A stretch of 64,000 nt of DNA from Pseudomonadota bacterium (GTDB lineage Bacteria > Pseudomonadota > Alphaproteobacteria > Acetobacterales > Acetobacteraceae). Position 1 is the stretch's first letter. Every line of letters begins with the position of its first letter. Where the stretch lies: assembly GCA_021845985.1 (NCBI GenBank), contig JAJZES010000039.1, forward strand, positions 1 to 64,000, read 5' to 3'. Position numbers and translations under genes: made by a program. Positions 53,421 to 62,727 of this stretch are shown here, one piece after another. Below the pieces are notes generated by a model. It was given only the letters and a program-made list of their open reading frames with translations. It ran no database searches and had not been told where the DNA came from.

Positions 53421-54365
53421 ATGACCCTCGCCGGCCTCTCGCTGCGCGACCTGGAATACGCCGTCGCTGTCGGCCGGTTGCGCCATTTCGGCCGCGCGGC
53501 CGAGCAATGCGGCGTCAGCCAGTCGGCGCTGAGCGAACAAATCCGCAAGCTGGAGGCCATTCTCGGCGTCGCCCTGTTCGAGCGGACGAGGCGCCGGGTC
53601 GAGCCGACGCCGCGCGGCGCGCTGTTGCTGCGCCGGGCCGAAGCGGTGCTGGCCGAGGCGCGCTTTCTGATCGCCGCGGCGCAGCATGCGGCCGAGCCGC
53701 TGAGCGGCGAACTGCGCCTCGGCGTGATCGCGACGCTGGGGCCATATTACCTGCCCGGCCTGCTCGGCGCGCTGCGGGCGCGCTTCCCGCGGCTGCAACT
53801 GCGCCTGACCGAGGCGCGCACGGCGGAGTTGCTGCAGCAGGTGCGGCGCGGCGAGCTGGATGCGGCGCTGCTGGCGCTGCCGGCGGACGATGCCGAGCTG
53901 TCGGCGCAGGCGCTGTTTTTCGAGCCGTTTCACCTCGTCTGCCCGGCGCAGCACGTGCTGTCGCAGATGGCGCGGGTGACGCTGGCCGATCTCGATCGCG
54001 ACGGGATGCTGTTGCTGGAGGAAGGGCATTGCCTGCGCGACCAGGCGCTGGCGCTGTGCGGTACGGCGGCGGCCGGGTCGCCGGCGCGCTTTGCCAGCAG
54101 CCTGGAAATGCTGCGCAACATGATCGCCGCGGGTGAGGGATTTTCGCTGCTGCCGCTGCTGGCCACCGCGGGGCGGGCGGCCGACGGGCTGACCCACTGC
54201 CGCAAGCTGGACGATCCGGCGGCCGGCCGCACCATCGGCCTGTGCTGGCGGCGCAGCGATCCGCGGGGGGAGGAGTTTCGCACCCTCGCCGCCCTGCTGG
54301 CGGCCGAGGCGCCGGCCGGCACTCGCCGCTGCCACGGCGCGGCAGTCGGCGGCGACGCGGTTTGA
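53421..54365 (+). CDS. oxyR: OxyR-type hydrogen-peroxide sensor
   Basis: A 314-residue LysR-family regulator with a winged helix (SLRDLEYAVAVGRLRHFGRA, then QCGVSQSALSEQIRKLE) and the OxyR redox pair in EEGHCLRDQALALC: two Cys nine residues apart, as Cys199/Cys208 of E. coli OxyR. It should form a disulfide on peroxide exposure and activate the divergent katA. The ATG at 53421 is used; an in-frame ATG at 53382 would add 13 residues before the first helix and overlap the presumed operator. Confidence 0.92.
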   Translation: MTLAGLSLRDLEYAVAVGRLRHFGRAAEQCGVSQSALSEQIRKLEAILGVALFERTRRRVEPTPRGALLLRRAEAVLAEARFLIAAAQHAAEPLSGELRLGVIATLGPYYLPGLLGALRARFPRLQLRLTEARTAELLQQVRRGELDAALLALPADDAELSAQALFFEPFHLVCPAQHVLSQMARVTLADLDRDGMLLLEEGHCLRDQALALCGTAAAGSPARFASSLEMLRNMIAAGEGFSLLPLLATAGRAADGLTHCRKLDDPAAGRTIGLCWRRSDPRGEEFRTLAALLAAEAPAGTRRCHGAAVGGDAV

Positions 54366-54473
54366 ACCCGCCCACAGCATTGTGTCGCCGCCATCGGCCG
54401 AACGCCGCCCGGCCGGCGCGCCGGGCGCGGCCGGAAGGCTTGCACTCCCTTTGCATCGGGCTACCTTCCACAC

Positions 54474-55286
54474 ATGCGGACTCCTGTGATCTCCCTGGCC
54501 CTGACCCTGGCGTTGTCCGCCGCCGCCCTGGCCGACCCGCCGCCGACCGTGGTGCATCTGATCTACGAGGGCTATTCTGCCGGGTTTCACATGCTTGACC
54601 TGCAGAGCGACGTGACCATCGGCAGCGACGGCTACCGCATTGAAATGGCCGGCCACACCGCCGGCATGATCGGCTTCGTCTATCACGCCAACTGGCATAC
54701 CGAGGCGGATGGCAGTTGGACCGGCCCCGGCGTGCTGCCGGCGCATTACGACAACCAAGGCGAGTTCGGCGGCGAGCTGCGCCGCGTCGATATGGATTAC
54801 CAGCAGGGCAATCCGGTGCTGCGCGTGCTCGACCCGCCGGACGACCACGAACACGGGCCGGTGCCCTCGACGCTGGAGCGGCATACGGTGGACGGGCTGT
54901 CGGTGCTGGCGCTGGCCATCCATCAGATCATGGACGGCGGCACCTGCATCGGCCGGGTGATGAGCTTCGACGGGCGCGAGGTCGAGGACCGCACGCTGCG
55001 CACCATCGGCATGGAACAACTGCCCAACACCGCGCGCTCGTCGTTCCAGGGGCCGGCGCTGCGCTGCGACGTGGAGAGCCACACCGTCGCCGGATTTTAC
55101 CACAACGACGCGACCGAGGCGCAACGGCCGTACACCGACTCGATCTGGTTCGCCCGCCTCGCCCCGGACCTGCCGCCGCTGCCGGTGCGCTTCACCGCCA
55201 CGACGCACCATACCGGCCGCGTGCTGCTGTATTTGACCGGCATGTCGCAGCACCCGTCCGGCGCGATGAGCGCAACGACGAAGTAG
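54474..55286 (+). CDS. DUF3108 periplasmic protein
   Basis: A 270-residue exported protein: signal peptide MRTPVISLALTLALSAAALADP, then a beta-rich mature region with YEGYSAGFHMLDLQSDVTIG and AHYDNQGEFGGELRRVDMDY, matching DUF3108. Function unknown; the family is thought to adopt a lipocalin- or LolA-like barrel. 108 bases after oxyR and 53 before the sulfatase gene. Confidence 0.75.
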   Translation: MRTPVISLALTLALSAAALADPPPTVVHLIYEGYSAGFHMLDLQSDVTIGSDGYRIEMAGHTAGMIGFVYHANWHTEADGSWTGPGVLPAHYDNQGEFGGELRRVDMDYQQGNPVLRVLDPPDDHEHGPVPSTLERHTVDGLSVLALAIHQIMDGGTCIGRVMSFDGREVEDRTLRTIGMEQLPNTARSSFQGPALRCDVESHTVAGFYHNDATEAQRPYTDSIWFARLAPDLPPLPVRFTATTHHTGRVLLYLTGMSQHPSGAMSATTK

Positions 55287-55339
55287 CGCCCGGCGCGCCA
55301 ACGCGACATGTTGCGCTCCCCCTGGCGAGAGTGCGCAAC

Positions 55340-56851
55340 GTGAGCCGAGCCCCCAATCTGCTGATCCTGATGGCCGACCAGTTGTCGGCCCTTGCCCTGC
55401 CCGCCTATGGCAACCGCATCGCCCGCACCCCGCAGATCGACGCGCTGGCCGAACGCGGCGTGGTGTTCGACGCCGCCTATTGCAACAGCCCGCTCTGCGC
55501 CCCCTCGCGCGGCGTGCTGACCTACGGCCGGCTGCCCTCCGGCACCGGCGTCTATGACAATGCCGCCGAGTTCCCCTCGCAGGTGCCGGGCTTCGCGCAT
55601 TACCTGCGCCATGCCGGCTACCGGACGATTCTCACCGGCAAAATGCATTTCTGCGGCCCCGACCAGTTGCACGGGTTCGAGGAGCGGCTGACCACCGACA
55701 TCTACCCCGCCGACTATGCCTGGACGCCGGACTGGCGGAACTTCGCGGCGCGGCCGGACTGGTATCATTCGATGGAATCGGTGATCCAGGCCGGGCCGAG
55801 CACCCGCACCAACCAGATCGACTTCGACGAGGAAGTCACCTTCACCGCCCAGCAGAAACTGTTCGACATCGCCCGCGGCACTGATGCGCGGCCGTTCTGC
55901 ATGGTCGCCTCGTTCACTCATCCGCACGATCCGTTCACCATCGGCAGCGAGTACTGGGACCGCTTCGGCGCCGCCGACATCCCGCCGCCCCGGCTGCAAG
56001 CCGCCGACGATCCGCACAGCCGGCGGCTGCGCCATGTCATCGGCATGGACCTCCAGCCGGTCACGCCGGCGCAGGTGCAGGCGGCGCGGCGCGCCTATTT
56101 TGCCGAGATCGCCTATTTCGATGACAATGTCGGCCGGCTGATGGCGGCGCTGCGGGCGGCGCGGCTGGCCGACAGCACCATCGTCATGGTCATCGCCGAT
56201 CACGGCGAGATGCTGGGCGAGCGCGGGCTGTGGTACAAAATGTCGTTCCATGAGCCGGCGGCGCGGGTGCCGTTGATCGTCGCGGCAGCCGGGCATTTCG
56301 CCCCCGGCCGGGTGGCGCAGGCGGTGTCGCTGGCCGATCTGCTGCCGACACTGGCCGAGATTGCCGGCGACGGACGGCCGCCCGACTATGCCGCGCCGAT
56401 CGACGGGCGCAGCCTGCTGCCGCATCTCGGCCGCAACGGCGGACATGACGAGGCGATCGGCGAATATCTCGCCGAGGGCGTGGTTGCGCCGATGCTGATG
56501 ATCCGCCGCGGGGCGATGAAATACATCCACACCCCGACCGACCCCGACCTGCTGTATGACCTCGCCGCCGACCCCGACGAGCAGGTCAACCTCGCCGCCG
56601 CCGAACCGGCGCGCGCCGCGCCGTTCCGCGCCGAGGTGGCGCGGCGGTGGAACGTCGATGCGCTGCACGCGGCGGTGCTGGAGAGCCAGCTTCGCCGGCT
56701 GTTCGTTAGCGCGGCGCTGGCGGACGGGCGCCAGACCGCCTGGGACTGGAACCCGCCGCGCGACGCCAGCCAGATGTATGTGCGCAACACGATGAAGCTG
56801 GAGGAGCTGGAGGCGATGGCGCGGTTCCCGAAATGGGCGGCGTCGCCCTGA
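55340..56851 (+). CDS. betC: Choline-sulfatase-like sulfatase
   Basis: About 503 residues, the usual BetC length. Type I sulfatase signature with the formylglycine Cys in CNSPLCAPSRGVLTYGRLPS; NLLILMADQLSALALPAYG (metal Asp), TGKMHFCGPDQLHGFE, and DHGEMLGERGLWYKMSFHE. The C-terminal WDWNPPRDASQMYVRN followed by MKLEELE is the choline-sulfatase-specific tail. It would release choline and sulfate; a maturase (FGE or anSME) must lie elsewhere. GTG at 55340 chosen; a GTG at 55331 is in frame. No bet genes adjoin it. Confidence 0.85.
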   Translation: MSRAPNLLILMADQLSALALPAYGNRIARTPQIDALAERGVVFDAAYCNSPLCAPSRGVLTYGRLPSGTGVYDNAAEFPSQVPGFAHYLRHAGYRTILTGKMHFCGPDQLHGFEERLTTDIYPADYAWTPDWRNFAARPDWYHSMESVIQAGPSTRTNQIDFDEEVTFTAQQKLFDIARGTDARPFCMVASFTHPHDPFTIGSEYWDRFGAADIPPPRLQAADDPHSRRLRHVIGMDLQPVTPAQVQAARRAYFAEIAYFDDNVGRLMAALRAARLADSTIVMVIADHGEMLGERGLWYKMSFHEPAARVPLIVAAAGHFAPGRVAQAVSLADLLPTLAEIAGDGRPPDYAAPIDGRSLLPHLGRNGGHDEAIGEYLAEGVVAPMLMIRRGAMKYIHTPTDPDLLYDLAADPDEQVNLAAAEPARAAPFRAEVARRWNVDALHAAVLESQLRRLFVSAALADGRQTAWDWNPPRDASQMYVRNTMKLEELEAMARFPKWAASP

Positions 56852-56854
56852 GGC

Positions 56855-58087
56855 TCAGCGGCGGCGGTCCTGCCAGTCGCCGAACGGCAGCAGCAGGCGC
56901 GGCACCAGCCGCGCCAGCGCCGGCGCCCGGAACGGCCGCGGCGGCGTGATCGGCACCGGCAGCGCCGCCGGGTCGCCGCTCAGCAGGTAGTCGGCCAGCG
57001 CCCGGCCGAGCAGCGTGGACAGCACGATGCCGCGGCCGTTGCAGGCGCTCGCCGCGATCCAGCCCGGCGCCGGCTGCATCAACCGCGGCAGGAAATCCCC
57101 GGTCAGGGCGGCGCGCCCCTGCCACATATGGCTGAAGCGCACCGGCCCGAGCGCCGGAAACACCCGCTCCAGCCGCCGCGCCAGCCAGCGCGGGCGCAGC
57201 GCCAGCGCCCCGGTCACCAGCCGCCCGCCGGCCGTCCAGCGGCAGGCGAGCAGATTGTTGCGGGTGTCGGAAAACGCCGCGTCACCGGGCAGGATGCAGC
57301 GCGGCATCGGCGGCGTGGCAAGCTGCCAGACGGTCAGCGGCACCAGGCTGTCGCGCACCGCCGCACAAGGCAGGCCGGGCAGCGCCGCGTTGGTCGCCTG
57401 CAGCACGCACCCGGCGCGCACCTCCCCGCCAGGCGTGACCAGCCGCCAGCCGCCCTGGTCATGCCCGGCGGTGACCGGCGAGGCTTCATGCACCGCCGCC
57501 CCCGCGCCGAGCGCCGCGCGCGCCAGCCCGCGGGTATAGCCGAGCGGGTCGAGATGGCCGCCGCTCGGGTCGAACAGCGCGCCGTGAAACGCCGTACTGC
57601 CCAGATGCGCCGCCGCCGCCGCCGCATCGAGCCAGACGCAGCCCGCCCCCGCCGCCTGCCATTCCGCCACCCGCGCCCGCAGCCCCGGCGCGCGCGAGGC
57701 GGCATGCGCCGGCTGCAGCCATCCCGCCTGCACCGCGTCGCAATCGATGCCGTGGCGGCGGATGGTGTCGAACACCGCCGCCGCCCCGCCGGCCACCAGC
57801 GCCAGCAGCCTTGCGGCAAACGCCGCCGGCAGCGCCGCCCGCACCTCGGCCGGGCCGATGCGCGGCAGGCTCGGCACCACCAGCCCGCCATTGCGCCCCG
57901 ACGCCCCCGCGCCGATCGTGCCCGCCTCCAGCACGATCACCCGCCGCCCCGCCGCCGCCAACGCCAGCGCCGCCGCGAGGCCAAAAATGCCGGCGCCGAT
58001 GATGGCGATGTCGCACGCGGCAGCACCAGCCAGCGGCGGCGCGGCCGGGGCCGGCGCCGCCGTTTCACTCCACAGCGATGGCGTCAC
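56855..58087 (-). CDS. DAO-family FAD-dependent amine/amino-acid oxidase
   Basis: A 410-residue flavoprotein of the D-amino-acid oxidase superfamily: IAIIGAGIFGLAAALALAAAG Rossmann motif (read as GxGxxG) at about residue 30, the substrate-facing GASGRNGGLVVPSL, and a C-terminal WIAASACNGRGIVLSTLLGR FAD motif. GRNGG is typical of GABA/putrescine oxidase-like (PuuB) members. It should oxidise a C-N bond of a small amine or imino acid. The GTG at 58087 overlaps the binding-protein stop (GTGA); distal gene of a reverse operon. Confidence 0.85.
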   Translation of the reverse strand: MTPSLWSETAAPAPAAPPLAGAAACDIAIIGAGIFGLAAALALAAAGRRVIVLEAGTIGAGASGRNGGLVVPSLPRIGPAEVRAALPAAFAARLLALVAGGAAAVFDTIRRHGIDCDAVQAGWLQPAHAASRAPGLRARVAEWQAAGAGCVWLDAAAAAAHLGSTAFHGALFDPSGGHLDPLGYTRGLARAALGAGAAVHEASPVTAGHDQGGWRLVTPGGEVRAGCVLQATNAALPGLPCAAVRDSLVPLTVWQLATPPMPRCILPGDAAFSDTRNNLLACRWTAGGRLVTGALALRPRWLARRLERVFPALGPVRFSHMWQGRAALTGDFLPRLMQPAPGWIAASACNGRGIVLSTLLGRALADYLLSGDPAALPVPITPPRPFRAPALARLVPRLLLPFGDWQDRRR

Positions 58088-59334
58088 TTGGCCGCGATCT
58101 GCGCCCGCAGCTTGTCCACGTCGGCGGTCGAGAGCGTGCCTTTGGTGACGACCTGCCCGGCCTTGATCTGCCACAGGCGGAACGGGCCGGTGATGTCGCC
58201 GTACTGGTCGAAATGGATCGGCCCGATGACGCCGACATAGCGGATCGCCTTGCCCTCCTTGAGCAAGGCCAGTGCGTGACGGAACCCGTCCGGCCCGGCG
58301 GTCACCGCCTCGCCGTTCGGGTCGGTGACTGTGTACATCCCCGCACGGATCGCCGCGCTGTCGGTCTTGCCGGTCGCCGCCACCGCCAGCCCGACCAGCG
58401 CGCCGGCGTCATAGGCCTGCACCGCCGCCGGCGAGCCGGGGTCGAGGCCGGAGAAGGTTTTGTAATTCTGGTTGAAATACTGGGTGGAGGCGCTGTCCTC
58501 GGTGCCCGAGGAGGTGCCATAGGCATCGTCGAGATAGCGGGCGCCGACGGCGGAGATGAAGTCGCCGCTGTTCATCCCGTCGTTGAGCAGGAAGCGGCGC
58601 GGCCCGCCCTTGCTGATCCAGGCGCGGGCGATGGTGGCGCCATCGACCGGATAGCTGATCAGATAAAGCCCGTCCGGGTCGCCCTGCATCGCCGCGGTGA
58701 CCTCGGCGTCGTACGAGGCGGCCTTTTCGTTATACGGGGTGATCGAGACGATGGTGCCGCCGAGTGCCTTGTAGGCGGCGGCGAACTCCTTCGTCATGTT
58801 GGCGCCGAAATCGTTATTGACCTGGATGATGGCGAGTTTCTTCAGCCCGACATCGAGCGCGTAGCGCGCCGCGGCAACGCCCTGCAGCGCGTCCGAGGTG
58901 ATGGTGCGGAAGAAGATGCCGTTGGTCTTGCCCTGCCGCCCCAGTTCGGTGAGCGTCGGCGAGGAGGAGGCCGGCGACACCTGCACCACCTTGGCCGGCG
59001 CCGTCACCGCGGTCAGCACCGGGATTGAGACCGAGGAGATGATGCCGCCGATGATCGCCGGAACATGGCTGATCTCGACAAGCTGTTTGGCCGCATCGAC
59101 GGCGACGGTGCCCTGGCTCTGGGCGTCCCGCGTCTCCGCGGTGAGGGTGCAGGCGGCGCCGGCCTCGTTGAGATCGCGAAACGCCATCTCGACCGATTTG
59201 GCGCCGGCCTGGCCATAGGCGCCGGCCGGGCCGGTCAGCGACATGACCACGCCGACCGTCACCTTGCACGCCGCGAAGCCGGGTGATGCAGCCAGCGCCG
59301 ACGCGGCGACGCAGGCCGCGAGAATCCGTTTCAT
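58084..59334 (-). CDS. Liv-type substrate-binding protein of the second importer
   Basis: A 416-residue Peripla_BP_6 protein with signal peptide MKRILAACVAASALAASPG through FAAC, and mature motifs VGVVMSLTGPAGAYGQAG, VPAIIGGIISSVS and VQVSPASSSPTLTELG. Cys at mature position 1-2 and in AACTLT may form a disulfide; a lipobox is not evident. It is in the reverse operon, whereas its likely ATPases and permeases (61253 onward) are on the forward strand. Ligand probably a small amino compound, given the coupled DAO-family oxidase. Confidence 0.88.
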   Translation of the reverse strand: MKRILAACVAASALAASPGFAACKVTVGVVMSLTGPAGAYGQAGAKSVEMAFRDLNEAGAACTLTAETRDAQSQGTVAVDAAKQLVEISHVPAIIGGIISSVSIPVLTAVTAPAKVVQVSPASSSPTLTELGRQGKTNGIFFRTITSDALQGVAAARYALDVGLKKLAIIQVNNDFGANMTKEFAAAYKALGGTIVSITPYNEKAASYDAEVTAAMQGDPDGLYLISYPVDGATIARAWISKGGPRRFLLNDGMNSGDFISAVGARYLDDAYGTSSGTEDSASTQYFNQNYKTFSGLDPGSPAAVQAYDAGALVGLAVAATGKTDSAAIRAGMYTVTDPNGEAVTAGPDGFRHALALLKEGKAIRYVGVIGPIHFDQYGDITGPFRLWQIKAGQVVTKGTLSTADVDKLRAQIAAK

Positions 59335-59347
59335 CGTCTGTTCCCCC

Positions 59348-60379
59348 TCAGGAATCGCCGAGATTGTATTTCATGATCCGCCCGTGCCGACCGTCGCGGT
59401 CGCGCTCGAGCGCATAAACGTCGCCGTCCAGCGTCCGGCGCTGCGCCAGAACGGCGTTGACGGCGGCAGCATCCTGCGCGTCCAGCAGCAGATCGCACAG
59501 CGCCGCATGCGCCGCCAGATGCGCCGGCGTGCGCACGCCGACGATCACCGCGGCCACCTCGGGCAACGCCAGCACCATGCGGCTGGCCACCGCGGCGATG
59601 TCGCAGCCGTGGCGCGCTGCCACCCCGGCAAGCGCGCGCAACAGCGCCTGAAACCACTCCCAGCCGCCGGCATCGTCGATGATCAGCTTGTATTTGACCA
59701 GCGAACGGTTGGCCGGCGCATCCACCGGTTCCGCCGCGCCGAGCCAGCGTTCGGACAGGAAGCCGCCGGCGACGGTGCCGTAACACAGCAGCTTGATGCC
59801 GTGCGCGGCGGCCAGCGCGGTCATGCCGCGCGCCGGACGATCATCGAGCAGCGAATACTGCACCTGCATGCTGGCCAGCCGCACACCGGCCTGCAGCATC
59901 GCCGCGACATGCGCGGTGTCGAAATTGGTGCCGCCGAGCAGGTCGATGCGGCCGGCCTGCTGCAGCTCGCGCAGCCAGCCGGCGGTCTCCAGCCAGCCGG
60001 GACTGAGGTAATCCCACCAATGGAACTGCACCAGATCGAGCCGCTCGCGGCCGAGCCGGGCGCAGGAGCGGTCGATGATGCGGGCCACATCGGCGCGGCT
60101 GATGCGCGGCAGGATTTCGAGATCGGGCACGTATTTGGTGTGCACCTTGACCCGCGCCCGCGTCGCCGCGTCGGCGGCGCGCAGGAAATCGCCGATCCGC
60201 TGCTCGACCCCGGTATAGATGTCGGCGCAGTCGAAGGTGGTGATGCCGGCGGCGACATAGGCCGCCATGTCGGCCGCCGAATCGCCGACCGCGCCGTGAT
60301 CGCCGGCAAGCTGCCAGCCGCCCTTGATGACGCGGGAGATGACATAGCCGGACGCCAGCGCCGCCGTGGCGACGCTCAT
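59348..60379 (-). CDS. Aldo/keto reductase
   Basis: A 343-residue (alpha/beta)8 AKR. The tetrad is visible: Asp and Tyr in FDCADIYTG, Lys in KVHTKYVPDL, His in VQFHWWDYL. The C-terminal NADPH-binding region is diverged (SRMVLALPEVAAVIVGVRTP). It would reduce an aldehyde or ketone, or run oxidatively. The ATG at 60379 overlaps the TIGR04076 gene stop by four bases, and its own stop lies 13 bases before the binding-protein gene. Confidence 0.88.
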   Translation of the reverse strand: MSVATAALASGYVISRVIKGGWQLAGDHGAVGDSAADMAAYVAAGITTFDCADIYTGVEQRIGDFLRAADAATRARVKVHTKYVPDLEILPRISRADVARIIDRSCARLGRERLDLVQFHWWDYLSPGWLETAGWLRELQQAGRIDLLGGTNFDTAHVAAMLQAGVRLASMQVQYSLLDDRPARGMTALAAAHGIKLLCYGTVAGGFLSERWLGAAEPVDAPANRSLVKYKLIIDDAGGWEWFQALLRALAGVAARHGCDIAAVASRMVLALPEVAAVIVGVRTPAHLAAHAALCDLLLDAQDAAAVNAVLAQRRTLDGDVYALERDRDGRHGRIMKYNLGDS

Positions 60380-60711
60380 GGACGTTGCACCGCCGTCGTC
60401 TCCGCGTGGCGGAAGCGGCGCGTGCCGGTGCGCACGATGCGCAGCCGGGTGCCGCAATGCGGATCGGGACAGGCGACTTCGCCATCGGTGGTCATCCAGT
60501 CATTGGCCTGCGTCGGCCGCTGCTTGGCCGCCAGCAGCGGCAGCACCGCGGCCAGCGAATAGATCGACATGCCCTGACCGGGCGGCAGATGCAGCATCTC
60601 GCCGCGCAACTCGAAATGGTCGCCCGGTTTGGCGCCGCACAGCACCCGCGCATCCGGCGGAATGACCACCTCGACCCGCAGATCGAACAGCTCGAAGAAA
60701 TCGTCGCTCAT
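60376..60711 (-). CDS. TIGR04076-family small protein
   Basis: A 111-residue protein with the TIGR04076 features CGAKPGDHFELRG and PPGQGMSIYSLAAVLPLLAA, and a terminal Cys pair ACPDPHCG before a basic tail. The Cys arrangement could bind metal. Function unknown. It overlaps both neighbours by four bases, so its product is made stoichiometrically with the aldo/keto reductase and the DUF3830 protein. Confidence 0.75.
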   Translation of the reverse strand: MSDDFFELFDLRVEVVIPPDARVLCGAKPGDHFELRGEMLHLPPGQGMSIYSLAAVLPLLAAKQRPTQANDWMTTDGEVACPDPHCGTRLRIVRTGTRRFRHAETTAVQRP

Positions 60712-61172
60712 GCGGCCCGCGCGAAGCGCAGGGTGCAGGCGCCGGCGGCGCGGATGCGCGCACAGGCGGCGGCCAGCTCGGCCACCTGGCCGACGCGCGC
60801 GACGATGCTGCCCGGCTGCCAGCCGATCGGGAAGAACAGCCGCGCCCCCGGCCCGTAAAACAGCCCGATGTCGAACACCGGCGCCGGCCCGCCGCCCCAC
60901 AGCCGCGGCGGCAGGTAGGTCAGCACGATGTCGCCCGGCTGCGGCATCACCGTCGCCTGTTCGAGCGGCAGCGGCGCCGCGCCGCCGTGCATGGCGGCGG
61001 GCACCGGGGCGGAAATCTCCGGCCCGGTCCACATCGCATGGATCGCCGCAATGGCGCGCGGCTCGGCCAGCAGGTCCCACAGGAAGGCGGCATTGGCCGG
61101 TGCCCGGTCATCGTCGAGCGTGGCGGTGACGCTGAGGCGCGACCCGTCCTCCTCGATGCGAATGGCGCGCAT
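60708..61172 (-). CDS. DUF3830 cyclophilin-like protein
   Basis: A 154-residue protein resembling DUF3830: MRAIRIEEDGSRLSVTATLD, APANAAFLWDLL, GDIVLTYLPPRLWGGGP and PVFDIGLFYGPGARLFFPIGW. The fold is predicted cyclophilin-like; the biochemical role is not established. DUF3830 genes commonly accompany transport and ring-catabolism genes. The ATG at 61172 follows GGGAGAGA. First gene of the five-gene reverse operon. Confidence 0.75.
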   Translation of the reverse strand: MRAIRIEEDGSRLSVTATLDDDRAPANAAFLWDLLAEPRAIAAIHAMWTGPEISAPVPAAMHGGAAPLPLEQATVMPQPGDIVLTYLPPRLWGGGPAPVFDIGLFYGPGARLFFPIGWQPGSIVARVGQVAELAAACARIRAAGACTLRFARAA

Positions 61173-61252
61173 GGTCTCTCCCGGCTTGGCAAGGTTGAGG
61201 ATCGTGCATACCGTGGCGTCCGACGCAACCGGCAAACGGCATCACCATCCCC
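61173..61252. promoter_or_regulatory. Divergent promoter region of the split Liv-type locus
   Basis: Only 80 bases separate the DUF3830 gene from the forward LivG gene, so both promoters must overlap here. GGATCGTGCATACCGTGG (around 61199-61215) is the least GC-rich part. No strong dyad seen. Confidence 0.35.
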
Positions 61253-62008
61253 ATGCTCGACCTTTCCGGCGTCTCGCGCCGTTTCGGCGGTGCCCGCGCG
61301 GTCGATGGCGTGTCGCTCGCCATCGCCGCGGACGGCATCACCGGCCTGATCGGCCCCAACGGCGCCGGCAAATCGACGCTGTTCAACCTGATCGCCGGCA
61401 GCCTGGCGCTGTCGGAGGGACGCATCCGCTTCGGCGCCGCCGATCTGTCGCATGCCCCGGCGCATCGCCGCCTCGCCGCCGGCATCGGCCGCACGTTTCA
61501 GATCCCGCGCCCCTTCGCCGCCATGACAGTGCTGGAAAACGTGCTGCTGGCGGCGCAGCGCCAGACCGGCGAACGGCCCTTCGCCAACTGGCTGACCCCC
61601 GGCGCGGTGGCAAGGCAGGAGCGGCGCAACATCGCGCAGGCGCGCGAGATCATCGACTTCCTGGCGCTCGCCCGACTGGCCGGGGCGCCCGCCGCGACCC
61701 TGTCGGGCGGGCAGCGCAAACTGCTCGAACTGGCGCGCGTGCTGATGGCGGCGCCGCGGCTGATCCTGCTCGACGAGCCGGCCGCCGGCGTCAACCCGTC
61801 GCTGCTGGAGACGATCATCGACCGCATCCGCACGCTGCATGGCCGCGGCATCGGCTTTCTTATCGTCGAGCACAATCTCGATCTGATCGCCCGGCTGTGT
61901 TCGACGGTGCATGTCATGGCCGGCGGGCGGCTGCTCGCCTCCGGCACGCCGCAGGCGGTGACCGCCGATCCGCGCGTCATCGACGCCTATCTCGGCGGTG
62001 CGGCATGA
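61253..62008 (+). CDS. Liv-type ABC importer ATPase (LivG-like), second importer
   Basis: A 251-residue ATPase: Walker A GPNGAGKST, LivG feature IGRTFQIPRPFAAMTVLENV, signature LSGGQRKLLELARVL, Walker B LILLDEPAAGVNPSLLE and switch His in FLIVEHNLDL. First of a forward operon with four-base overlaps to each following gene. Works with the LivF-like ATPase and the binding protein encoded divergently. Confidence 0.92.
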   Translation: MLDLSGVSRRFGGARAVDGVSLAIAADGITGLIGPNGAGKSTLFNLIAGSLALSEGRIRFGAADLSHAPAHRRLAAGIGRTFQIPRPFAAMTVLENVLLAAQRQTGERPFANWLTPGAVARQERRNIAQAREIIDFLALARLAGAPAATLSGGQRKLLELARVLMAAPRLILLDEPAAGVNPSLLETIIDRIRTLHGRGIGFLIVEHNLDLIARLCSTVHVMAGGRLLASGTPQAVTADPRVIDAYLGGAA

Positions 62009-62727
62009 CCGCGCTCGCCGTGCGCGACCTCGTCGCCGGCTACGATCCGGCGTTGCCGATCGTGCGCGGCGTCTCGTTCGATCTCGCCGGCGGCGCCATC
62101 CTGGCGCTGCTCGGGCCGAACGGCGCCGGCAAATCGACGCTGGCCAAGGCGGTGGCCGGGCTGGTCACCGTGGTCTCGGGCAGCATCCATCTGCGCGGCA
62201 CCCCGCTCGGCGACGTGCCGGCGCATGCCCGGCTGCGCCGCGGCCTCGGCTTCGTGCCGCAGACCGACAATGTGTTTGCCGGGCTGACGGTGGCGGAAAA
62301 CCTCGCCATCGCCGCCGCCATTCTGCCGCGCGCCGGACGCGCCGGGCGCATCGCCGCGATGCTGACGCTGTTCCCCGATCTGGCGGCGGCGCGGCGCGGC
62401 GCCGCCGGCCGGCTGTCCGGCGGGCAGCGGCAGATGCTGGCGATGGCGCGCGCGCTGATCGCCGCCCCGGCCGTGCTGGTGCTCGACGAACCCTCGGCCG
62501 GATTGTCGCCCAAGCTGGTTGGGGTGGTGATGGCGCGGCTGCGCGACATCGCCGCCACCGGCGTCGCCGTGCTGCTGGTCGAGCAGAATGTGCGCGCCGC
62601 GCTGGCGATTGCCGATCACGCGCTGATCCTGGTCGAGGGCCGCGTCGCCCATGCCGGCGGCGGCGCCACGCTGCGCGACGATCCGGCGGTCGCCGCGCTC
62701 TATCTCGGCGGCAGGCACGCCGCATGA
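62005..62727 (+). CDS. Liv-type ABC importer ATPase (LivF-like), second importer
   Basis: A 240-residue ATPase with Walker A GPNGAGKST, FVPQTDNVFAGLTVAENLAI, signature LSGGQRQMLAMARAL, Walker B VLVLDEPSAGLSPKLV and LLVEQNVRAAL. It overlaps both neighbours by four bases (ATGA). Confidence 0.92.
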   Translation: MTALAVRDLVAGYDPALPIVRGVSFDLAGGAILALLGPNGAGKSTLAKAVAGLVTVVSGSIHLRGTPLGDVPAHARLRRGLGFVPQTDNVFAGLTVAENLAIAAAILPRAGRAGRIAAMLTLFPDLAAARRGAAGRLSGGQRQMLAMARALIAAPAVLVLDEPSAGLSPKLVGVVMARLRDIAATGVAVLLVEQNVRAALAIADHALILVEGRVAHAGGGATLRDDPAVAALYLGGRHAA

